Below are positions 1 to 9,702 of a stretch of DNA of 64,000 nucleotides, piece after piece. How positions within the stretch are numbered: the stretch's first letter is position 1; every line of letters begins with the position of its first letter. The DNA is from Arthrinium phaeospermum. Its lineage: Eukaryota; Ascomycota; Sordariomycetes; Amphisphaeriales; Apiosporaceae. A program made the translations under genes and the position numbers. The notes below the pieces were generated by a model. The model did no database searches, was not told where the DNA came from, and was given only the letters and a program-made list of their open reading frames with translations. The stretch is from positions 2,046,001-2,110,000 of the forward strand of contig QYRS01000010.1 of NCBI GenBank assembly GCA_006503535.1, given 5' to 3'.

Positions 1-1115
1 TTGTACTTTTCCATCATCGCCTCATACGGGCCCCCACCGGCCCCACGGCCAGCTTCCTGGGGATTTGAGGGTCGACATATACCCCGGGAGAGCTGGGGCC
101 CCGGATTTGGATGCCCACGAATGCGGAGATTTGGTGGGTCGTCAGCTGATCCGAGGTCGACATGGGTGCAGGTGTGGACTCATGAAGTACCGGCCCGAGG
201 AATAGCAAGAAATTACGATGTTGGGATCATCGACTAGGTATCCTTGGCGATTGGGAGAATCATGGGAGTGACCCTGCCAAGACGGTGGAAAATCCAGGTT
301 TAGGGAAGCTCTTCCCTAAGCAATTCTTTGTTTACCCCCACTTACCGCATTAATGGGACGCCATCGCTTGGTTTGTGCATCATTCATCACCAGGACCTGT
401 TTTGACTGTGCGGAGCTGCGAGCGCTTCGGTAGAAACAAGCGGGAGCTTGCATGATCTCGTCGTTGTGACGTTTCGGTGCCGGAAGAATGCCATCTGTCT
501 CTAAAGTTGGGCAGGCCGAAAATACCAGAGTTTGGGTTTCACAGGTGTTGTTGCCCATCTCGAATGCCTCGGCTTCGGTGTGCAGGTATCTGCCTAGGTA
601 GGCAGCCTGGGAAAGTTGGGATGGCATGCGGTTTGACACGAAAAGCATGCAGCCACTTCGGATGAAAATGAAACAGCTGTGCGCGGTTCCTCTAGCAAAT
701 CGCGTTGGATGGCTTCTGGAATGAAGAGAACTTTATCAGTTCATCGGATAAGCGCACTGACGGAAACTGTGTTTGTGCCTCGTACTCGGCGGCGGTGGCG
801 CATTCCGGGGCAAGCTCACGGCCCGTTTCGGGGCCACGAGTCAAGTCATTAGGTCATCAGTTGCCCCTGAACTGCGACCGGCGATGCAGGACGACGTGCC
901 AGATGATGTAGGCTTCGTGAAGATCATCAGGAGGCTGGTATCCAAACGATACACCAGAAGCCATCTGCTGTCGAATACAAATGCTGGCTGACGCCCAAAT
1001 GCAAATACTGGCATCAGAGTGCAACTATCTCTTCACCTTCATTGCTACACAAGTTGAGAACATTTTACTGACAAAGTAGTACACACTTACCTTACTTTAC
1101 ACACACACATTCAAG
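1..1115. other. Left edge, no supportable gene
   Basis: Open frames here are at most 110 codons, overlap on both strands, and show no recognisable family or coding continuity across splice sites. The last part, near 1050-1115, is AC-rich and probably belongs to the 5' leader of the next gene. Confidence 0.5.
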
Positions 1116-1768
1116 ATGGAGAAAGTCCAAGTCAACCTCGACGCCCTCGAGCGCAAGCTGATCAAGGCCAACAAGATCGCGGCCAAGGGCGAGAAGATGA
1201 AGGTCGGCGACGCCATCAAGCTCGGCCGCAAGTCGTCGTCGATGGCCGCCACCATCAACAAGGGCATGAAGGAGTACGATGTAAGATGACTTCCTCGACC
1301 TCTAATCCTGTTTACGTATTATCGATCCCCCGTCGCTGACAAGCTCACAGGACACCGACCCTACACCTCAGGAGAGCCAGGAGATGCTCATGCAGATGAC
1401 GCGCATCGTCGAGTTGACCGAGGAGCAGGTCAACTCGCTGATCGGCTGCTCGGGCTACCTCAAGGACAAGCTTCACGTGGGCGGTATGTAGTTCTGCTTG
1501 CTCCCATCTTCACATTCGATTTGCACTAAGGGTTCTTTTGCTGACCATCACTCGACAACCAGGGTTGGTCAAGAGGAACCTCGTCAAAACTTCCGAGGCC
1601 AGCGAGGCGCTTTCCCACCTGATGGTGTCGAAGGCGCCCCCGGAGCTGAAGGCGGAGGGCCAGGCCTTGGCCAAGAGGCGCAACGTGGCTTTTGACAAGG
1701 CGTTGGCTGTGTATGGCAATGCGACTGGGGGCGACGATCTTGGGGATGGGGCCGATGACTCCGATTAG
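1116..1768 (+). CDS. Small lysine-rich hypothetical protein, 3 exons
   Basis: Exons 1116-1280, 1351-1483 and 1563-1768 give a 167-residue protein. Both introns have clean GT..AG ends (GTAAGA..CACAG and GTATGT..ACCAG) and the phases (0, then 1) close exactly. The start MEKVQVNLDALERKL is the first ATG after an AC-rich leader. The protein has no signal peptide or membrane segment. It is mostly charged helix (K/E-rich first 55 residues, then a helix with LTEEQVNSL) and ends in an acidic, Gly-rich tail (GDDLGDGADDSD). Its size and helical pattern recall small fungal helical surface-binding proteins, but without a secretion signal I would not assign that. No function is recognised; the gene structure is well supported. 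Confidence 0.8.
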
Positions 1769-2172
1769 GAAGATGGGTTGGGTAATTTCAGTCTGCTTTT
1801 CAAGTCTCTTAGGACCGGAACTACGTATCGGAGCTGAATTACACGTACGCTCTCCTTTCTTGGTAGCGCTAGTTGGCAAATACTCTAACCCGCTTCAAGG
1901 GGAAGTTGGCAGATACATACATATTGATGAACACATTCGCTTCGCCTGCATTTTCAAACAGGACTCTTAGCAAAGCACACAAACCAAATATATTACTGTA
2001 ATGTATATTCTCATTTTATATTGATTACACGAAGGTGCACTCTAAGATTTGAATTTGCATAACGGTGTATAACCCTTGAAAAGGGGGCAAAAAGCTTTCC
2101 ACACAAAGCAGAGCCAAAAAACGGACAATGAATCGAAAACGCACCTTTTCTGGACCAGGCACACCATCCCCA
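1769..2172. other. Convergent intergenic spacer
   Basis: This lies between two converging genes. It is AT-richer than the flanking exons, especially around 1980-2040, and probably holds both 3' UTRs. No coding signal is seen. Confidence 0.5.
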
Positions 2173-3157
2173 TCATAATTCCTCATCAAGCCACGGCTGT
2201 GCCTGCACAAAATGCCACTCGATGGTGCCAGCATGGCAATCAATCAACCACTTGAGCTCCGCAGCCAAGCACGCCCGTTCCGACCCGTCGCTGCACGCGC
2301 GTATCTCGGCCGCATACCCGGCCGCCTCCTCCACGTGCCAGAGAATCCCGTCGGCGTGTCGCACCAGCCGCACCCACTCCCTCTCTCGCTGGATAATCGC
2401 GGCTTCGATGCCGCCCGGCTGGCCCCGCATCGTTCTCACCTGCTGCGCGAGGTGTCGAAGCTGCGCGGCGACCAGGTCGGGCTCCTGGGCGAAGACGTCG
2501 AGGGATCGCTGGTAGTAGTGGCGGTCCTTTTCCTGTTCTTTACTCAATTCCTTTGCAAGTCTGTCCTCTTCTTCTTTGATGGTGGTCCAGTGAAGTGGAT
2601 TCGTGAAGAGCCCCGTAAGGCTCCAGTCCTCGCGTGCAGGGAAGACGACGTGGCTGCTAATAAGTTTCCGCAGCTTCTGCATCCGAGGGTCAAGGCATTC
2701 CACCCTTTGCATTTCGATGGTGATCCTGGATAGCAACATGTCAAAATACCGTTCCCACTTGGCCTGGGGGATTACCTTGACGGCAACAGAGGTTGTCGCG
2801 GGTGAAGCCTCCAGGGGCAGACGAGACTTTCCGTGGTTACGTGCCTGTTTTGACTGGTATCTCGTAGATGGATGCCAGCTGGATGGTCTCGACTTGGATC
2901 GCGATATGGGTGATCCCTGTTCTCAACAAGTAAGCAGGTGTGTCTCTCAGGGCTTATTAGTGCTGCCCATCGGCTAGATAAACATCTAGCAGAAGGGATC
3001 GAAGCCTGCTGTTCAGGAGTGCATTGCATACCTTTTCCAAGTGCATCATAGCACCCTTATCGTCAATGTCGGTTCGTACAAGAGGGTTTAACAACCCTGC
3101 AGAAGCTACCTTGACAGGATAGCTTGAACCTGATTTGTTTGATGAGGAGGAGAACAT
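2173..3157 (-). CDS. Hypothetical protein, 2 exons (model uncertain)
   Basis: Model: exons 3157-3032 and 2916-2173, 289 residues. The intron GTATGC..AACAG is phase 0 and the frame closes. The first exon starts MFSSSSNKSGSSYPV. The C-terminal 190 residues are rich in Trp, Arg and Glu, with a helical segment of E/K/R repeats (KEEEDRLAKELSKEQEKD) that may form a coiled coil. No signal peptide or catalytic motif is recognised. The stretch after the intron has two competing readings: the frame used here is Ser/Arg/Pro-rich, while a neighbouring frame reads ITHIAIQVETIQLASIYE, which looks more like folded protein and would need another intron at about 2760-2840. The downstream exon from 2739 is the firm part. 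Confidence 0.55.
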
Positions 3158-3581
3158 TTTGATTGATGGTAAATAAGATTGTGATGATGTCTGTGATCTG
3201 CTAAGCAAGTGACGGCACTGATTGTTCGAAATCTGCGCAAGGATTTAATAGTGCTTGATTGGATAAAGGCCACGACTATAGCATTGTGTCAGTGCCACCA
3301 GGACAACAATGGACATGACAAGCGACAAAGCCACGTGCCTAGACTGATCTAGACCGTGCGATGTCTGTCCCCTCAAGTTTCGAGCCCCTTTTCCATTTGA
3401 CAAACTAGTACCAAAGTTCAAGCATGCGATGCAGGCATCTCCAAATACCCCAAAGTTCCAGATTGATCTCCCATCATCCAACCCGTATCCCAACATTGTT
3501 TCGAAAGTTCATAGATCCCATTCCATATAAAACAAACATAACGCCATGAAAAAGTAAATCAGCCCCCGGTCACAACATCCC
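3158..3581. other. Intergenic, no gene seen
   Basis: This is the upstream region of the preceding minus-strand gene and the downstream flank of the next one. Short frames on both strands have no recognisable content. Confidence 0.45.
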
Positions 3582-4424
3582 TCAAATCCCCAAATCGTCC
3601 GCGCCCGGCGAACCCAGCCGATCCTGAACGACCTCGTGCTGCGCCGGCAACTCGATCTCCCCGTCCGATGCCAGCGACGCACGACCCGCGTGACTCGTGT
3701 CCATCTCCCCGTACGTATCCAGCGCCCCAGCTTCACCGGCATCTCGCCCCAGGGTGCGGCCCTTCGACGCACCACCACCAGTCATGCCCCGGAGCCGAGC
3801 ATCGGACGAAGACAAGGGGTTGTTCCCCGTCCCGTACGGATCCAGCAGCCACGCCTCCCCGTTGAAGACCTTACCCGGCATCGCCGCGGCGGTGATGTGA
3901 GGCGCGGCATGATGGTGACCGGCGGTCTGAGTCTGCTGCTGCTTCTCCTTTTCCTTCTGTTTCCCCTTTCCCTTCATCCTCGGCTGCTTCATCTCCGTCT
4001 TAGCAGCAAACGGATGCAAATCCCCCTCCGCCTGGCTATCATCCGACACCGTCGGCGCCTCGCTCCCCATCGGCGTCGACCCGACGCTGCTACCGATGCC
4101 GGCCGCGAGCGGGTAGGGGCGCAGGAGGCCGTTGTCGCTGAGATCCTTGCGGATCTTGTGGGCGATGGACAGCGGCACGCCCTCGGCGGCCAGGGGCCCG
4201 GACGCCAGACCCTCCATGGGGTCGCCGGCGGCGCCGCCGTACTGTCTTCCGTGGAGGGCGAAGTGCAGGGGGTCGTGCTGGCTGTCCTGCGGCTTCGGGA
4301 CGTCGTCGGACATCTGCATGCCCGAGGTGGATCGGGGCACGGCCGGGTCCACGGCGGCCCCTTTCTGTCGTGGCGCCTTCTGGCGCTGGCCAGAGCTGGT
4401 GGCTTCAATCTTTGGGTTGTTCAT
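3582..4424 (-). CDS. Hypothetical disordered protein, single exon
   Basis: A 280-codon uninterrupted frame starts at an ATG (MNNPKIEATSSGQRQK) and stops at 3582. Composition suggests a largely disordered protein. It has Gln/Lys-rich low complexity (KGKGKQKEKEKQQQTQT, about residues 150-167), a short His run (GHHHAAPH), Gly-rich parts and an acidic C-terminus. A possibly ordered segment lies near residues 78-108 (GPLAAEGVPLSIAHKIRKDL). No signal peptide or membrane segment is present. Strong third-position GC and one long ATG-started frame support a real gene; the opposite frame (3636-4541) is its antisense shadow. No family is recognised. Confidence 0.7.
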   Translation of the reverse strand: MNNPKIEATSSGQRQKAPRQKGAAVDPAVPRSTSGMQMSDDVPKPQDSQHDPLHFALHGRQYGGAAGDPMEGLASGPLAAEGVPLSIAHKIRKDLSDNGLLRPYPLAAGIGSSVGSTPMGSEAPTVSDDSQAEGDLHPFAAKTEMKQPRMKGKGKQKEKEKQQQTQTAGHHHAAPHITAAAMPGKVFNGEAWLLDPYGTGNNPLSSSDARLRGMTGGGASKGRTLGRDAGEAGALDTYGEMDTSHAGRASLASDGEIELPAQHEVVQDRLGSPGADDLGI

Positions 4425-5021
4425 CTTTTCTATTTCTTTCTTTGTATCGCTTGGTGGTTCGGTATGTATTGCAAGAAGGATGAGGGGAGGGGAAGAATGG
4501 AGGGGCCATATCGTGAAACAGCTGCCAGTGCGGATGGTTAATACTTGTAGTATCGTCAGCTGTTAAGGTTCTGACGACATCCAAAGCCTATTGGCGGTTG
4601 ACGGGAAGTGACGTTTGGAGCCCGTCACTGCGTTGTAACGAGTGGGCTATAAGTTTGGACTCGTCCCAACTAGGCACGTCTAGTCGTCGCATAGAGTTTG
4701 CGTGAAGCTGCGTTCCCCAATCCGGATGGACTGTGTCTCTTCCCCGCCCGCCGTTGGAGGGCAGTTTTGCGGATACTGCGGATGTTGCCGGGTGCCTCTT
4801 TATTCGTTCGACTGAGTCCATACTGTAAGCCGTTCCCATAAAATACGAGGAAACGAGGGGAACCGGCAGCATTGAGGTGTAGAAGGGATGGGTATCAATT
4901 ATTAATTAGGAGAGGTATTGTTGGCAATTAGCCCATTTATAGTATGTCTATCGTGTATCCAACTGTTCATCTTCACATATGAACAGACAGCCAGGGGCAA
5001 TTTCACGGCTCAGATCGCCTT
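4425..5021. other. Intergenic, no gene seen
   Basis: This lies between two same-strand genes. A pyrimidine/purine-skewed stretch precedes the upstream start (4425-4500). A 94-codon minus-strand frame (4588-4872) shows no family resemblance and was not called. Confidence 0.45.
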
Positions 5022-6098
5022 TCAAACGATCTCCAGGTCTTCTCTGTGCTTAGCTCGACCCCCCTCTTCTGTCGGGCTCACCATGGCGCCACCGTCCTCA
5101 CCCTTGGCTTCCTTCTCGGCCTGCCTCTCCCAATTCTCCTGACTGCGCGTGGCACGAATCGTTTCGGTGCTGCTGGCGGGACCGAACGCCTCCTCCTCGG
5201 TCGCGATCTGCAGACCGCCGCGCTTATGCTGCTGCTGCTGGTAGTCGCCGGGGCCCTTGGCACCGTCAGGGACGTGGAAGCGGCGGTCGAAGCGCACGGC
5301 GGCGTAGAGGGCCGACACGATGATCTCGATGCCGTAGTTGAGGGTGTAGTAGCAGGCCTTGTGGTGGAACCAAGCCGGCGCGTTGGCGGGCCGCAGGTCG
5401 AAGTTCACACCGATGCGGAACCCGGCGCCCAGGGTCAGCAGCAGCGAGGTGAAGACCAGCAGCCGCACCTTGGAGCGGAAGCGCCCCGCACCGAACTTCT
5501 CGATGGGCCGGCTGTCGCGACGCGGGGTTAGGGAGGCGATCAGGACGGCAGGGGCAGGAATGAAGGCGAGAAGTGCGAAGAAGGTGCCCGCGACCAGCTG
5601 GACGTCGCGGTCCATGCGTCGCGCGTTCATGTCCAAGGTGTAGAATGAGTGCACCGTGCAGATGATGACCATGATCAAGCAGGCGACGACGCTGGAGACG
5701 AGGAAGCGGAAGACGAGGCGCGTGGCCCCATGCCAGCCAAAGTTCGGGTGGTAGGCGCGGACCATGCGTTGGGCGAAGAAGAGGTTGGCGATGAACAGGA
5801 TGATGACACCGGCCTGTGTCAAGATGTTGGCAGCGATAGCTATCTGCACATTGGTAGGACGACAAGCCCAAACAATTCTCATTGTTAATGCTGCGGTGCG
5901 CGCCATACTCAAACCAAAGAGCATCGCCGAGAAAACGAACTTGTGGTCGCGCTTGCGGTTCTTTTGGAAGATGGTCATGTGCACAGCGGCGAGGCAGAGG
6001 AAGATGGCCAGCAGCACGGCCGAGACGGGGACATCGAGATCAACAGTCGGACGACCACCGAGTGACGCATTGTTAGGAAGATACGGCGGACCGGACAT
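5022..6098 (-). CDS. Seven-TM fungal membrane protein (DUF3112-like)
   Basis: A 358-residue single-exon protein starts MSGPPYLPNNASLGG. About seven hydrophobic segments are visible: residues about 24-44 (VSAVLLAIFLCLAAVHMTIF), 55-75, 85-108 (ITQAGVIILFIANLFFAQRM region), 128-150, 170-192, 212-232 and 250-275. They are followed by a charged cytosolic tail rich in Gln, Glu and Lys. The short polar head, even TM spacing and RxxRxxxRxF-like loops fit the uncharacterised ascomycete membrane family annotated as DUF3112. That assignment is from memory of the family pattern, not a search. No transport or enzyme motif is visible. A receptor-like or membrane-remodelling role would be speculation. Confidence 0.75.
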   Translation of the reverse strand: MSGPPYLPNNASLGGRPTVDLDVPVSAVLLAIFLCLAAVHMTIFQKNRKRDHKFVFSAMLFGLSMARTAALTMRIVWACRPTNVQIAIAANILTQAGVIILFIANLFFAQRMVRAYHPNFGWHGATRLVFRFLVSSVVACLIMVIICTVHSFYTLDMNARRMDRDVQLVAGTFFALLAFIPAPAVLIASLTPRRDSRPIEKFGAGRFRSKVRLLVFTSLLLTLGAGFRIGVNFDLRPANAPAWFHHKACYYTLNYGIEIIVSALYAAVRFDRRFHVPDGAKGPGDYQQQQHKRGGLQIATEEEAFGPASSTETIRATRSQENWERQAEKEAKGEDGGAMVSPTEEGGRAKHREDLEIV

Positions 6099-7752
6099 CT
6101 AAGACATATGAGTTAGTTGAGCTCCACGGAAGATATAAAGTTTCGGGGTGGGCTGCTCTGCCGAGACATGGAAGCTGTGCAAGATATCCGTGCCAAGCCG
6201 GCAAGTGATGGGGATATGTCAACGTACTTGAGGCGGTCCGCCCGCTGGCTGGGAGGCTCCGGAAGACATGTTCGCCAAGTGTTGGTAAGGATGCGCCACC
6301 AAACAGGGGATGCGATATGGGCGATGGGGCGTTCTGGTCTTTCTCCTTTGGTGAAAAGGCCAAGACCTATTCGTCTTGCCCTCACTGTCCGTCTCTCTCT
6401 CTTGTTTGCCTAGAGGGGTGTGTGGTGACGGCCTGCTGTCGCAAACAATGAACGACAGGAATGTTTAAACAAGGGAAATCGTTTCCCAATGTAGGTAGAG
6501 TTCCACAGTATTCTTTGATCGACGCAGGTCAATGATCTAAGGATACCAAGAGATGGGATGAGGCAAGGCGGGATGGGATGAGATGCAAGATTCAGTTGAT
6601 AGAGTTACAGTTTCCGGGAACCAAAGAGCTGGGCCCCGAACGCGCACTGCAGCCGCTATATACATATCCAAAAGAACCCCCCATTGTCCATCCTGCAAGA
6701 CGAACCAGGCTCGGGACTTAGACAGATCCAGGTTATCAGATCTGGTCATTAGCGCCGCCCGATCTGATGGTCAAGCGAGGAATGTCGGAGGTTCTCGTAC
6801 CAGAATCACCGGTCGATGGGGCAAGGAATGGGGTGGATGGCAGGGGTGAAGCGGGCTGATTGTTCCTCCAGTGCTGTCAGTTGCTGCTGTAAGCAGTGTT
6901 CTGGGCGTGTCAGATCCCAAAGCCAGCAGGCCAGCCGGGCCAGCCACATCGGTGGTCGGAGCTTAACTGGTTATCCGTAGGCGCGAAATACTGGGTCTCG
7001 CTAGCGAGGAGATCTAGTGGCCTGGAAGTGCCCTGTCCGGCTCTAAGCTAAACCCCATAGTCGCTTTGATCTCGGGGTCGGTCATGACGAAAGTGGCCCC
7101 TTCGAATGATCTTTGAAATCTGGATTCCAAGTCGGCAATGCAATGCATTCATCAGTCGGTCATTTGGCAAGTGTCAACATGACTCGCTACCAATTAGCTG
7201 AGAATTCGGCCGATGCTAAATCCCGTGCAGCAGAGCTTTAAGACGTGCCCGTATGTAACCTGACAATTGCTCGATTGCTTACTACAGTTTTTGCTGCAAA
7301 TCTGCTTATATCCGAGGCCGAGCCCGACTCCGATCGGGCGGCCGCCATGACTCTGCCCTGCAATTCTTGTCGAAAGGAGGTAACGTAACAGCATGGACGG
7401 GGCATTAAAAAATCAATGTGGTACGGATGCAACTAGAAACCCCCCTTTGTTTTGTGGTGGGCGAAAATGATGAGTACTTTGACCGGTCAGCATCGGTCCC
7501 GGGCGTCGCACACTCCGGGAGATTCCTCAGCGTGGACATGGGTTCCTGCTTTGTATTACTTCGAACCGTGGTCAATCTTCATTTGTTCTTTCTAATATTA
7601 GCAAGCCTTGCGTATGAGCTCTGTGTCACGATACACAACATGTGCAGGTCGGTCCAAACCTCTCCCCGCGCCGCCGTCCTCCCACAACTCCGATTGCCCC
7701 CAAGAATGAATGACTGCCTTGCTTCCCTTCTCATGTCGAATCGAAAAAAGCA
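6099..7752. other. 1.65-kb stretch with no supportable gene
   Basis: Only short overlapping frames up to 122 codons occur, on both strands, with no recognisable domain or splice-linked continuity. The first part is the promoter and leader of the DUF3112-like gene. The rest is ordinary mixed-composition intergenic DNA. No tRNA or repeat was recognised. Confidence 0.45.
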
Positions 7753-9007
7753 TCAAGCCGCCAGGCACCCCTTCTTATACGGGTAGACCGACTTAAAGTG
7801 GTCCGCGATCTCGGACCGCGTCGCCACCCAAACCCCTTCCTTGCCGGCGACGTACTCGGCGAACTGCTGGAGGGCGGCGAACCGCCCCGGGCGCCCCGCG
7901 ATGCGGCAGTGCAGGCCCACGGTCATCATCTTGCCCGTGCCCTCCGTCGCGCCCTCCTCGTACAACACGTCGAAGGCGTTCTTGAGGTGCGTGAAGAAGC
8001 CCGGTGGGTCCCGGAACCCGGACCCGGCCACGTGGAACTTGAAGTCGTTGCAGTCGTACGAGTAGGGCACCATCAGGCAGCCCTTGGGGTCTGGGGAGTC
8101 GCGCTCGTGGGCGAGGTCGATCCACTGCGCGCGCAGTGCTGAGGTAAGTGGCTATCCCTTTGAGGGTACAAACAGGAAACGGGCTCTCCCGTTCAATGGC
8201 GGCAAGCTCCTGGGGCGGTGCCGGATGGGAAGAAAAAGAAAAGACTCACGTAGGGCACGTCATCGGCGTAAGTGTCGCTCATCCACTCGAGCTTCTCGCC
8301 CATCTCCTCGTAGACCTGCGGCACCAGGGTCCGCGAGTGAGGGCTGCTGCGCCCGTAGTACCACCCCCTCGGCGCATAGCCCGTCAGGGACTTGAGCGAC
8401 GTGATGCCCTTCCGGATATACTCCTTCTCCTTCTCAATGGGCATATCGTGGTACTCAATCCACCGGTATGCGCTGCGTGCAAGTCAGCGAGACGCGCCAT
8501 GACGCCCAACAAGGAGTAACGCCCGCCCGAATACGACGACTTACTGAGACGCCACATCATGCCCCTCCTCGACGCATCGCGTCGCGACCTCGGGCTGCTC
8601 CTCGACGGCCTGCGCGACGGCGTAGAGGGTGAACTTCATCCGCAGCCTGTTGAACATGCGGAACATGCGCCAGAACCCGGCGCGGCTGCCGTACTCGTAC
8701 TCGGACTCGGCGTTGTAGTTGCGCTCGTTGACGCGGTACTGGCCCGGCTGCTCCTTGAGCATGGGCTCGCTCATGCCGTCGCCGTGCAGCACGCTGCGCT
8801 CGGCGCCCTTGTTTGATGGCTCAATGTAAGTGCATGCGCATAATACGGGTAAGTTGTTCATTCGGGACGTACCTCCTCGTAGTTTATTACGAAAGAAACG
8901 GCGATCTTCGCGTTGTTGGGCCATTGGAGAGGCAGTCCCTTCTCGCCGTAGCCCTTGAAGTCGCGGGGGTAGCCGTAATCCGGGTGTGAGTAGTAGGCTT
9001 CTGGCAT
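7753..9007 (-). pseudogene. PuuE-type allantoinase / polysaccharide deacetylase, frame broken by 1 nt
   Basis: Exons, reading leftward: 9007-8873, 8807-8545, 8473-8250, 8124-7753. All three introns have good GT..AG ends and the protein aligns well by eye with the cofactor-light allantoinase/NodB-fold family (ring opening of allantoin in purine breakdown). It has an N-terminal YGYPRDFKGYGEKG block, VSFVINYEEGAE, GFWRMFRMF, then EEGHDVASHAYRW, GYAPRGWYYGRSSPHSR, SDTYADDVPYW and the C-terminal KMMTVGLHCRIAGRPGR. The summed exon length is 994 nt, one more than a multiple of three. The extra base sits in a GGG run at about 8460-8463, in the codons for the family's RW-I-[DE]-Y motif. Either the gene carries a real 1-nt insertion or the assembly has a homopolymer error. 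Everything after the insertion is still open in the expected frame, favouring a recent or technical change. Confidence 0.8.
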
Positions 9008-9702
9008 CGTATTGTCGTGCTCTTGAACTCAGATATGAAGTCTCAGATTGTGCAGTCAAGGTGGTTAAGTCAAGTTGCAAGAAAGAAGCTTTTCGCGTGT
9101 AATATGATGTGCTGCCCTTTCATCTTGACCATCATGGACCGAGCCTCAACAGGGTGACTGGCTTTATAACCGGAGTCTCGTCAATCTTACTGATTGGGTT
9201 ACTCCGCCTTATCGTGCATATGCCTCCATTCATTGCCCCATTGCCGCGCCAAGGAATCTATCTGCGATCTGTGAGAGTTGGAGCAATCTGGGGCGATATC
9301 TTGGAGTAACGACACACTGTCGGAGATCACCCGACGAGCGATCGGCAAGAATACTGCACTCTTATATGCAATTGGAGATAATTCGTATTTGTGGTGGATC
9401 TACACGTGTAGGAACCGCCAGCTCGCCGGTGTTGTTCGGCACTCTAGGACCGCCGCATCTTTCGGATGTGCTCCGAGATCGCGGTTCCCTACGCATAGCA
9501 ACACGAGGCGACACGACGAATGTCATCTTTCTAGCAGCTGGTTCAATTGGCCAAAAGCAGCCACCTCTGATATGGTCTCAATACTTCATGTTCCATGGTG
9601 CTCAGATATCCAATTTCCACTCACTGTTTCATGTAAAGAAGCCAGTCCTGTTTTCTTATCAACCTGAACGTACGCAATGTAATCAATACACCAGTTCCAT
9701 GC
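9008..9702. other. Intergenic, no gene seen
   Basis: This separates the deacetylase start from the 3' end of the GMC oxidoreductase. Two frames of about 120-130 codons occur on the plus strand but look random and share no family pattern. Confidence 0.45.
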
